This document shows, in pieces, positions 31,980 to 42,738 of a stretch of 64,000 bases of DNA. Numbering within the stretch: the first letter of the stretch is position 1; every line of letters begins with the position of its first letter. This stretch comes from Paratrimastix pyriformis. Its lineage: Eukaryota > Preaxostyla > Paratrimastigidae. The stretch spans positions 429,501-493,500 of the forward strand of contig JAPMOS010000012.1 of NCBI GenBank assembly GCA_027972325.1, written 5' to 3'. The notes under the pieces were generated by a model that had not been told where the DNA came from, did no database searches, and worked only from the letters and a program-made list of their open reading frames with translations. The position numbers and the translations under genes are program-made.

Positions 31980-34900
31980 ATGCAAGGCACGCCTCGTTCG
32001 AGTGCGCCTTCTACCATTGTTTCTCCGACTCCTCCAACAGTAATTGCGCCTCCTGCCATGGCTGCGCAGATTGCCAATTGGCTCACGCCCCTGTCTGCAC
32101 GTGCCTCTGCGCCGTTTCCCTGTGATTGAACCGTTCCGTTTTTAGGCAATCCTATGGGGTGGATACACAAGTTCGTGATGGCCTGACGTCACTCTCCCAG
32201 GATTCCATCGTCTACGTCTCCGGGAGGCAGGCGGTCGTCTCAACGCCCACGTCCGACGGGAGCCGCCAACAGGCCTTTTTTATGGGCTCCGAGAAGGGGC
32301 ACTTTATTCGGTCGATGTGCGTCTCTCCGGCCCCGCACAAGCAGGTCCTGGCCCTGGCCGAGGACAGCATCGCGCGGCCCTTCCTGACCGTCTACCCGGA
32401 CTGCTCCAACCCGCAGAAGCGCTTCAAGCCGTTCACCCACCCACCCGAGGTGATCAGCCGGGCCTACGTCTCGCTGGCCCTGGGCCGGGAGATCACCCCC
32501 GAGTGCCGCTACCTGGCGGCCGTCTCGGGGCACCCCGACTACAAGCTCTGCATGTGGTACCTGGACGGCGGCAAACTGCTGGCCAAGCTGGTCGACAAGC
32601 CCCAGGACACCCTGCCCCAGGCCTCGCTCGGGGGGGCCCCGGCGGGGGCGGCGGGTGCGGCGGCCCTGGGGGCCTCCACCTCGGCCCTGCCCAGCCCCGC
32701 GGCCCCGGGCAGCGTGCCCAGCCGGACGCCCCTCTCGCCCTCGTCGGTCTCGCCCTACGTGGCCATCCCCTCGATGGCGCCCGTCCAGGTGCTCTTCAGC
32801 CCCACCGACGCGGCCACGGTCTCGGTGTGCGGGCCGCGGTTCTTCCGGTTCTACGTCTACCGCGAGAACCAGGGCCTCAAGGCCGGCAAGGAGCCCTTCT
32901 CGGCCAAGATGCTCAAGGCCCGCCCCGCCTCCGCCCTCGCCACCGCCTCCGCCCTCGCCACCGCCAGCCCCACCCCAGCCGCCCCGCCTCCGACAGAGCG
33001 CGCCTCGACCGAGCCCCTGACTTTGCCCCCCCTCGCTCCTTCTCCCGGCCCGTCTGCTGCTGCCTCCTCCTCTGCCGCCCGGTGCAGAACTTCACGTGCC
33101 ACTGCTGGCTGCCCGAGCGCGCCTCGACCGAGCGGGTGCTGGTGTGCGCCGAGGAGGGCGACGTGCTGGTGCTGGAGAACGGCGAGAACCGGGGCCTCAT
33201 CGCCCGCACCGAGCGCCCCCCGCGCATCATCTGCCCTCGGGCCGGGTCCGCCACCCCCCCCCCCCCCCCACACACACACACACACCAGCTGTCACCCAGC
33301 GACGTGTCAAGAGAAGGGGCCCTCACACCATCATTGCGGTGGGTGGACACGTGATGGCGGGGCTGCGTCGGGTGGTGCGTGGGGGGACGTGCACACAGGG
33401 GTTCGTGATTGCCCAGGACGGGGCTGGTCTCGGTCTACGAGCGGCCCCAGCGGCCCGCCCACGAGCGGGACTTCCAGCTGGCCCGCACCCTGGACTTCGG
33501 GGCCCTGGGGCCTCGGTCTCGGTCGCGTGCATGTCGCCCTCCTCCTCCCTCGGTCCGCCCCCCCGCCGCCACCACCCCGCCGCCACGGCGCCCTGCGCAG
33601 CCATCCCCCCCCCCCCCCCCCCCCCCGCGCCGCCCCGGCTCCTTCTCTTCGGCCACCGCGCCGCCCCATCACCGCCTTCCCCGGGGTGCCCCCCGCAGCG
33701 GCCCTGGTGCTGTTGAGCAACGGGCTGGTCGCCCAGCTCGACCTGGGGCCCAGCTGCTCAAGGCCTCGGCCCCCGAGGGCCCTCCGCTGCCCCTGCTCGG
33801 GTCGGACCCTCCGCCAGCGTGGCCGGGACGCCCCGCCCCCAGCGTCGCCTCTCCGTCCGGCTCGGGCCCCGCCGCGGTGGCGGCCTCCACCTCGAGCCTG
33901 GCATCCCCTCCGCGACGGGCGTCGCCCGGCCCCACCAGCCCGCCGTCTGCACGCCACGCAGCCCCCACGCCACCCTCGCCCCGCCACCCCGCCCTCATTC
34001 TGGACGGCCACCACGCTGCTGGCAGGCCTACACGGAGCTGCTGCCCGCTTCCACACCGCCGGGGCGGACCTGCGCTCGCTGACGGCCCCATCCGGAAGCC
34101 CTTCTTCATCACGGCCGGGGCGGACAACGCCATCTGCATCATGAACTACCTCACCCGCACAGCCCACACACGGGTCCGCAAACAGCCAGCCCTCGGCCCC
34201 CCGCCCAGCCTCGCGCCGCCCCGGGTCATTTACGCTGCCGCCTCCCCTCCCTCCTCCCCCTCCCTTCCCCCCTCCCTCCCCCTTCCCCCTCCCCTTCCCC
34301 CCTCCCCCCCTCCCCCCGCGCGCTGTGGTGCAGAGCTGATCAAGTCCTTCGCGGCCGGGCCCGACCTGCAGCTTGTGACGGCCCACCCGTCGGGGCTGCA
34401 CCTGGCGGCCTCCTTCGGGGACCGGATCCGGGTCATGAACGTCCTCGCAGACCCGCGGCGCCACCCGGGGCGACCTGCGCTCCATCCGGGACTGGCCCCT
34501 CACCCGCATCGCCGACGTCCGCCCGCGCTGCCCACAGCAGCACACCTTCCCAGCCCCCCCACACACACACACACACACACACACTTGCTCCTCGGGGCGA
34601 TGGGCCTCGCCCTCAGCCCGCCCGCCCGCCCCGCCCCGCCCCATGGACGGGGAGGGTCACGACTCGTCCACCTCACCCGGCCCCCCTCTGCCTCTCCATG
34701 GGCGGGTTCCCCCTCCCTCCGGGCGGGCGGGCGTGTGGGCGCGTGTGTGCAGTTGCAGTTCAGCCACGGGGGGCAGATGCTGGCGGCCCTGTCCAACTCG
34801 ATGATGCACGTTCTGTGCACATACACGGGGGTCTCCCTCCCCCAGGGCGGCACCCTGCAGCTCTCGGGCCGCTCCCGCTGCTGCCGCTGGTCGCGCGACG

Positions 34901-37900
34901 ACACCCACGTCCGCACCCGCCCGCCCACCCGCCCGCCCTGGCCGCCACCCTCCTCAACCGCCATCCTCATCACCGGAGGGGTGGTTGTGGTGGCGCGGGG
35001 CGGACAGCTCGTGATTGTGGGCCACGACGGGCTGGTGCGGCTGGCGGACGTCCGGTCGGGGAGCATCCAGGCGGGGCCCTCGTCGGTCCAGGGGGCCGGG
35101 GCGCCCCTCGAGTTCCACCTGGTGGCGGCCCTGGGCGACTTCAGCACCATCTTCGTGGCCGCCTCCGACCGGCGCATCCACCTCTTCCACCAGGCCCAGG
35201 CCCGCCCTGCCCGCCCTGCCCGCACACCCCTCCTCCTGCCTCCGCCCTGCCTGCTCGGGCCTCCTCTTCCTCCACCAGACCCAGGCTCGTGCATGCACGC
35301 ACACGCCCCTACCCCCCTCCTGCCCTGGCCTCACCCCCACCGGGCGCTCATCGCATGTCGGGGCTTGTCCTCGTCCTCGTCCTTGCGTCCTTGGTCCCCG
35401 TCCTTGCATCCTTGTCCTTGGTCTTTGTCTTTGCTCTTGGTCTTTGTCCTTGCTCTTGGTCTTTGTCTTTGTCCTTGCTCTTTGTCCTTGCTCTTTGTCT
35501 TTGCTCTTGGTCTTTGTCCTTGCTCTTGCTCTTGGTCTTGGCCCCCGACGGGGGGCGGCGGGGGGGTGGTTGGGCTGGGTGGGGCTGTGCAGTCGTTCGG
35601 GGACGAGGTGACGAGCGGCCTGGTGCTGCCCGAGCTGGAGGCCGCCCCGACGGCCATGGAGGTGTGCCCCTCCGAGCGGTGCCTCCTGGTGGGCTTCGAC
35701 TCGGGCCTCATCCGGGCCTACAGGTCCCCCCCGCTCCCTCCCGGGCCGGGCCGCACCCAGCCAGACACAGCCAGCCATCCCCTCCCGAGCTGCTCAAGCA
35801 CCCCCTCACCTCCTCTCACACACACCCGGACTACGCGCCCACGCGTGGCGGCAGGCTGCCCCTGGACGAGGGCGCCATCGTGTACAGCGAGCTGCACTGC
35901 CACCGGGCCCCCGTCCGGGCGCTGGCCTGCGCCTCGTTCACCCCGGGGGGCGCGGCCCGGGGCGGCCCCTTCGTGGTGGGCTCCTGCTCGGCCGACGGCA
36001 GCTTCTACACGTCCCTCTGCGCCCTCGAGGTGCGCGCCTGCCCCGCCCCCACCCTGCTCCCTCCTCCCTTCCCCTCTCCTGGCTGTTGGGCTCGGTGTTG
36101 AGGAGTTCGCCCGTTCAACGCCCTCCCTCCCTCCCCTCCCTCCCCCTCCCTCCTCCCTCCCGCCTTTGGGGCCGGCGGCATGGGCAGGAGAAGGTGCCCC
36201 AGCGGGAGCGGGAGCAGCGTGAGCAGCGCGAGCAGCGGGAGCAGCAGCGGGACAAGTTCGACGAGGACGTCCTCGTCAACCGGGCCGACCTCGAGCAGGA
36301 GCTGGCCCGCCTGGCCGACCTCTCGGCACGGTCCGCCCGCTCCCCCGGCCCCCACCATCGCCATCATCCAGTCATCATCATCGTCACCATCATCCAATTG
36401 TCCAGTCATCCAGTCATCATCCAGTCATCATCCAGTCATCCACCACCACCACCACCACCACCACCACCACCACCACCAGCATCGTCATCACTGTCACCAT
36501 GGCGCTTGGCTGGGTGCAGGTACGAGGCCCTGATTGCGCAGAATGCCTCCATCCAGTCGACGGCCGAGGCGCGGATCGTGGCCGAGAGGGAGATGATCGA
36601 GCACGACACCAACGCCCGCATCGCCAAGGCCCGCACCCCCCACCTGCCCACCCGCCCCAACCTGCCCACCCGTCCTCCGGTCTGCCCCCAGACGGGATGG
36701 CGGGATGTTGGCCTCGCCCCGAATCAAACATCCGACCCAAGGTGGTGCCCCTGCCACTCCACCACCTTGGGTCACTTGGGTCACTTGGGACTTGGGACTT
36801 GGGTCACTTGGGTCACTTGGGTCACTTGGGTCACTTGGGTCACTTGGGTCACTTCGGGGCGGCGCTGCACAGACGAAGGCCGACATCCGGCAGCTGGAGG
36901 AGGACCAGGCCCGGCTGGGGCGGGAGTGGGAGGACCGCATGCAGCAGAGCCTGGAGGGGGCCCACCAGGAGATGGACCGCCTCATGCGCGACCACGAGGC
37001 CCGCGCCCACGAGTACGACGAGACCATCGCCGAGGCCGCCGCCGCCATCGAGGCCCAGGAGACCGCGTCCGCACCACCGCAGCCCCCCCTGCCCCTGGCG
37101 CCCGCCTGCCCCTGCCACCACCGGAACCCGTCTCCTTCCTCGCGTCCGACGATGGTGGGCGAATGGATGGGATGGCTCATGATGCCCCGGGACGGGGGGT
37201 GTGGGGGTGTGGGGGTGTGATGGGTGGCCGCGCAGCTACCGGCAGGAGGAGGAGCACCTGGTGCGGAGCCACAAGGAGGCCGTGACGGGCCGGCTGGACG
37301 AGTGCACCGCCCGGGTGCAGCAGGCCGAGGCCGAGCGGACGGCCACCCGCAAGGAGGACGAGCAGGTGTGCCAGAGCATGGATGCCCTCAGGCTGGCCCT
37401 CTTCGACCAGGCCGACCTGTCCGCTCCGCCCCCCCGGGCCCTCGCCTCCCCTCCTCCTCCACCTCCTCCTCCTCATCACCACCACCACCAGCCACACGCC
37501 CCCCTCTCCCCTGCCATGCCGTGGACGCTCACATTCACACGCCCCCTCCGATTGTCGTGGCCGGTGGGGCGTCTGCTGTTGGTGGTGTCTTCACGGGGTG
37601 CGTCTGCGTGCTTGTGTGCAGGACCCACCTGGAGCGTGAGGACGACTTCCGGGGCCGCTTCCTGGAGGCCCAGGAGCGCGAGGCGGCCCTGCGGGGCGAG
37701 CTCGACGAGGCCCGCCGGCTGCTGCTCCTCACCCGCACCGCAAAGGAGACCCAGGCAAAGGCCCGCAGCCACGCCCACGCCCACGCCCACGCCCACGCCC
37801 ACGCCCCGCCCCCGCCCCCGCCCCCGCCCCCGCCCCCGCCCCCGCCCCCGCCCTGCAGCCGTCCCTGGCCCCCAGCCGTTCTTCCTGCTGCTGCCCGCCC

Positions 37901-37933
37901 ACCTCTGACCGTTTCTGGCCCTGTTGCTCCTCG

Positions 37934-37964
<31 letters not shown>

Positions 37965-38888
37965 TGTCCGTGGGGCCGCCACCGGTCGGGTGCCCCAGCA
38001 CAACGCCGAGCAGGACGCCCTGCAGCGGCAGCGGGACGGCGACCGGGCCCTGCTGCGGAACGAGCTCGCTGCGGGAGCGCGACCAGACCGTCCTCGAGAA
38101 GCGCCAGCGGTCATCGACCTCAAGAAGAAGAACCAGGCCCGCGCGCCCCGCCCGGCCCCTGCAGCCCCCCCCCCCACACAGGCACCCATCCACCCATCCA
38201 CCCATCCACAATCCACCCGCCTCTCATGTCGCCCGCATCCTGGTCTCTGACCGGCATACCCCTGGCACCCCCCCCCCCCCCCCCCCCCCCCCCATGGTGC
38301 GGGTTCGTTCCCGCAGGAGCTGGAGAAGTTCAAGTTCGTGCTGGACTGGAAGATCCTCGAGCTGCAGGCCAAGATCGAGCCCCGCGAGCAGGAGATCGAC
38401 GGCCTGGGCACCCAGATCAAGGCCCGCGCCCCTCCCCGCCCCCCCTCCGCTCCCGCTCCCCGCTCCCGCTCCCCGCTCCCCGCTCCCCGCTCCCCGCTCC
38501 CGCTCCCCGCTCCCCGCTCCCCGCTCCCGCTCCCGCTCCCCGCTCCCCGCTCCCCGCTCCCCGCCCCTCCTGCACGCACCCCGCCTCCTCGACCTCCCCC
38601 TCCTTCCTCCTCCCTCCCGTCACCCTGGCGGCGGCCCGCGGGATGGACGCCGAGCTGGAGCGGTACGACCGGCAGCGGGAGGAACTGCTCCAGGAGGCCG
38701 CCAACGGGCGCCTCAACCTGGCCGGCATGGAGCGCGAGCTGGCCGCCCAGCAGGAGGCCCGTCCCCAGCCCCCCCCCCCCCCCCCCCTCCCCTCCCCCAC
38801 TCCCCGCCGCAACGGGTGGTGCGCCTCTCTCCCTTGCCCGGCTGCTGACCGGGGCTTCCTCCTGCGCTGGGGGTGGTGTGATGTGGTG

Positions 38889-38939
<51 letters not shown>

Positions 38940-40769
38940 TGGCGGCGGGGCGGGCAGCGCCTGGACCGGCGGAAGGCCTTCATCCGGCGGGTGGAGGTGG
39001 ACGTGCGGCCTGCGCGGGCCTCCTGGACGAGCCCGAGGAGCTGAAGGACCTCTACCGGCGCCTGTACCACACCTACGTGGCCCGGATCGAGTCCCTGGTG
39101 GACCTCAACTCCGACGTCCAGATCGAGTACGCGCGCCAGGTCCGACCCGCCGCGCCGCGCACTCTCCCCCCCCCCCCCCCCCCCGGCTCTGGTTGGGTGC
39201 CATTGATTGGCATCGTGGGCGGGCCCTGCCCCAACTCACCCCTCCCCCCCCGATGGCGGCCCCAGCGGAAGCACCTGGAGAGCAACGTGTACAAGCTGCG
39301 CCAGAACCTGAGCAAGGGGTCGCCTCCCACCGGGCCGACATCGCCCGCATCATGCACGAGAACGTCACCCTCGTCAAGTCCGCCCCCCATGCCCCCCCAT
39401 GCCCCCCTGCCCCTGTCCCCTGCTCCCCCCCTGCCCCCTGCCCCCCGCCCCTGCCCCCCGCCGCATCCGCCCCTGCCCCGCGTGCCACCGGCCCGCCTCG
39501 GGGCCGCTTTGCCAACGATGGGCCTCTTCCCGGGTTGTGCAGGGAGATCAACCTGCTCAGCAGGGAGCGCCGCTACCAGGCCTGGAAGCTCGAGGGCGCG
39601 CCCCGGCCACGGTCCGCAGCCCCCAACCGCCCCAACCGCCTTCCGCAAAGCTCAGCCGCCCCTCGAGACCGTCCCATCGCCTCATCCGTCCCGTCCCTCG
39701 CCCATCTCCAACTCCCACCTCGCTTCCCGCTCCCGACAGGCGCCCGACGTGGCTCGGCCGCCCCTCTCGCCCCGTCTGTCCATCCCCCCCCCCCCCCCCC
39801 CCCCTCCATGCCGGTTGGCGAGCTCGTGCGCTGGTTGGCTGCTCCTCGTTCACGCGTTCGGATCGCCCCGGGTGGTGATGGGGATGGGGATGGTGGTGTG
39901 GCCGGCTCTTTGGGGTCGGTGGTGGGGCGTGTGGTGGGGCGGGACGGGGACCCCAGCGGCCCTGGCCAAGCCGGCATCCTCCCTGGTCGACCCGCGCCGC
40001 GTCGAGGGCGCCGCCTCGGTGGTCCGCCCCCTGCCCCATGCCCCCATGCTCCCATGCCCCCCTGCTCCCATCCCCCGCCCCTGCTCCTTTCCCGCCTTCC
40101 CCCGTGGCTCAGCGACCGGCCCCCCATCCACACCTCGTCCCATTCCCTCTGCCCCTCTCCCCAGGCGGGCCGTGCGACGGACGAGGACGGGTTGGCCTCC
40201 GGGGACGAGGGCCTCGTCCTGCCGCCCCTGCCGCCCCCGGGCAGCGGGGGCCCCGGGGCGCCGCCCGGGCACTGCTCCTCCCCCCCGGGGGCCGCCGCCC
40301 TGCCGGAGACCGTCCGCAGGGAGCTCCGCATCCAGCAGCAGCGAATCGCCGAGATGCGCGCCCAGATCGCCGCCCTCGAGAAGCGTCCGCCACCCCCCCT
40401 CCCCTCCCCTCCCTCTCTCCACCCCACCCCTGCGCCACTGACCGGGGTGGTTGGGCTGTGCTGTGGGGTTCGCAGTCCCCCCGGCGGCCCGGCCGGGCAG
40501 CGGGCCCCTGGCGGCGGGCACGCACAGCGCCCCCCTGCCGCCCCTCAGCCAGCGTTCCCCCGGCCAGCCGCCCCCAGGCCCCGCTGCGGCACCCGCAGCC
40601 CACCGCCAACCCCACCCCAGCCGCCGCCGCCGGCCCACCGGTCCTGTCGCCCCCCTCGGCCCGCAGCCCCGCGGCGCAGTCCCCCGGCCGAACGGGAGGC
40701 GCCGCCCCAGGCGGGGCGCTGCTGGGGGCCGCCATCACCCGGGGCCTCTCCTCGCGCGGCATCCGCTGA
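31980..40769 (+). CDS. CFAP57: CFAP57 (WDR65)-like protein, copy B, with frame offsets
   Basis: Second CFAP57-type WD40/coiled-coil protein. ATG 31980 (MQGTPRSSAPSTIVSPTPPT) leads to an intron (32093-32145) in the same place and phase as in copy A, joining LTPL to QSYGVDTQVRDGLTSLSQDS. WD exons include YLAAVSGHPDYKLCMWYLDG, NFTCHCWLPERASTERVLVC, LQFSHGGQMLAALSNSMMHV and MEVCPSERCLLVGFDSGLIR. Coiled-coil exons include VQQAEAERTATRKEDEQVCQ, ELEKFKFVLDWKILELQAKI, LERYDRQREELLQEAANGRL and REINLLSRERRYQAWKLEG. The C-terminus ends AAITRGLSSRGIR, stop TGA 40767-40769. Single-base frame offsets against the homologous protein occur near 33418-33428 (GFVIAQDG to LVSVYERP) and, as a compensating pair, around 38060 and 38108 (flanking LRERDQTVLEKRQR). 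They are either sequence errors in G/C-rich DNA or early decay. Some donors are GC (after NQ, MLK, IAK). Confidence 0.86.
35380..35540 (+). repeat. degenerate CTTGGTCTTTGTC-type tandem repeat
   Basis: Pyrimidine-rich tandem array of CTTGGTCTTTGTC and CCTTGCTC variants in an intron of CFAP57-B. Confidence 0.85.
36767..36854 (+). repeat. 10-bp minisatellite (GGGTCACTTG)n
   Basis: About eight copies of a 10-bp unit GGGTCACTTG (some GGGACTTG) in a CFAP57-B intron, ending shortly before its acceptor. Confidence 0.9.
37768..37852 (+). repeat. hexanucleotide repeats (CCCACG)n then (CCCCCG)n
   Basis: Two adjoining hexamer arrays differing by one base, in a CFAP57-B intron. Confidence 0.85.
38448..38570 (+). 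repeat. (CTCCCCG)(CTCCCG) pyrimidine-rich tandem array
   Basis: Tandem mix of GCTCCCC and GCTCCC units in the CFAP57-B intron after GLGTQIK. Confidence 0.85.
38890..38940 (+). repeat. (GGCT)n tetranucleotide repeat
   Basis: About twelve copies of GGCT in a CFAP57-B intron. Confidence 0.9.
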
Positions 40770-41167
40770 GCACACCCGCCCACCGGCACACTCAGCCCCG
40801 CCCCGCCCCGCCCACCGTCAAGCTCGCCCACCGTCAGGCTCGCCCAGCCGGCTTCCCCACCCAGGGCGACGAGGTGCGCCCGATGGGTGGACCTCTGCTG
40901 ACGTCACCCCCCCCCCCCCCCCGCCGGTTCGATGAGCTGTCTCAGCCATTGATTGGCATCGGTCGCACCCCGTGCGCGGGGGTCCGCTTTGTAAGATGAC
41001 CCGTCGTCTCTTCCCTTCTGCCGGGGAAGGGGGCGTTGGCGGCGGTGAGGCCGCCCAACAGCCACGGAGATCGGGGGCGTCGGTGGGGCCCCCCTCTGGG
41101 CGCCTCTCAGATTACGCTCACGCCGCGGCTGCCCTGTCGCCCTGTCGGAGGAAAGTGCGTGCCTGTG
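40770..41167. other. convergent 3' region CFAP57-B / FANCM
   Basis: Intergenic space between two stop codons on opposite strands. It contains a C15-16 run near 40905-40922. No gene recognised. Confidence 0.5.
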
Positions 41168-41925
41168 TCAGCCGCGGCCCTGGCGGGGCCTGCGGGCGGC
41201 GGGCAGGGCGGCGTCCATGGCCCGCTCGACCCTGAGGGCGGCCTCGGAGAAGGGCGCCTCCAGGAAGCGCCTGCAGGCCTCCTCGGCGGGGCCCTCCAGG
41301 GGCGAGCGGCCCTCGAGGACCGGGGCCAGCAGCCCCCGGAGCCCCCGCGCCCGGCGGGCCTGGGCCAGCCGCACCAGGGCCAGGGCGCCCCCCAGGCCCA
41401 CCATGGGCAGTCCCAGCAGGAAGCGCATCCGGGGCTCGTCCAGCCCGGGGGCCCCGGCCAGCCCCCAGCCGGCCCCGGCCTCGCGCCGGGCCAGGGCCTC
41501 CACCAGGCGGGCCGCCTGGGGCGGGTCGGCCGCCTGCAGGACGGCGATGCGCCGCTCGAGGCGGCCCTCCGGGTCGGGCGGGCCGCCGCCGCCGCCGCCG
41601 CTGGCCGGGCCCCCCACCGAGGCGGCCAGCAGGAAGCCCAGCCCGGCCTGGTAGGGGCGGCTGCCGGTGTACTCGGTGGTCTCGGGGTCGGCCATCACGG
41701 CCACGTACAGCTGGGGGTAGTGCTCGGCCCACAGGCGCATCTGGGCCTGCAGCTGCCCCGAGCGCCACGCCTCGGCCAGCCCCGACTGGGTCAGCACCAC
41801 CACCCCTGGTGCCGGGTGGGAGTGTGGGGGCAGGGGGAGCCAATGGATGGATTCGGCGGCGGGATCGCCCCCACCATCATTGTCACCCTCCATCCCTCCC
41901 ACCACCACCACCACACCACCACCAC

Positions 41926-41982
<57 letters not shown>

Positions 41983-42704
41983 GGGTTGTCAGCAGGCGAG
42001 GTGAGGCGGGGCGGACCGGCGCGCTGGGAGACCATGAAGTCGCCCGCGGGTAGGGACTGCCAGGCCAGCTGCACCCCGGTGCCCGTCCGCAGGGTCGCCG
42101 CCACGGCGCTGTGCAGCTGGCGGGCCCGATTGACCAGCACCACGGGCCGCTCGGGGGCGGCGGAGGCGGGAACGGCGGCGGCGGCGGCGGTGGTGGTGGA
42201 GGAGGAGGAGGAGAGCGTCCTCCCCACGGCTGGGAGCGCGATGCAGGCCGCCGGGGGCTCATCGCCGCTGTCGGGTGTCGCATGCGGGTCGGCGCTCGGC
42301 CGGGTGGAGGCCGCGGCCCGCTCGGCATCGGCGGGGTCCGGGTCGGAGAGCGGTCGGCCCTCCCACTCGAAGAGCTCGGGGGACGCCGGCTGGCCAGGGC
42401 CAGGAGGGGCAGGGCCGATGGCGACACAAGAAGCGGGGGTGGCCGGGGGCGTTGCCGGGGGCCGTGGGGCCGTGGGCGGCGCGGCAGCGGCGGCCTGTGG
42501 TTGTGGTGGCGGTGGCGGTGGCGGTGGCGGTGGCGGTGGCGGTGGCGGTGGCGGTGGCGGTGGCGGTGGCGGTGGCGGTGGCGGTGGCGGTGGCGGTGGC
42601 GGTGGCGGTGGCGGTGGCGGTGGCGGGGCAGTGCGGTGGTCTGCCGGGGGCTCGGTGGCGACTGGGGCCCGAGGACCCGCCGGCGCCCGCCCCGCCGTCC
42701 CGGG

Positions 42705-42738
<34 letters not shown>

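Noticed and set aside
41883-42500. A poly-leucine protein from the CTG array
   Set aside because: The array lies between a GTCTCC donor after GDFM and the VVVLTQSG exon, so it is best read as intron.
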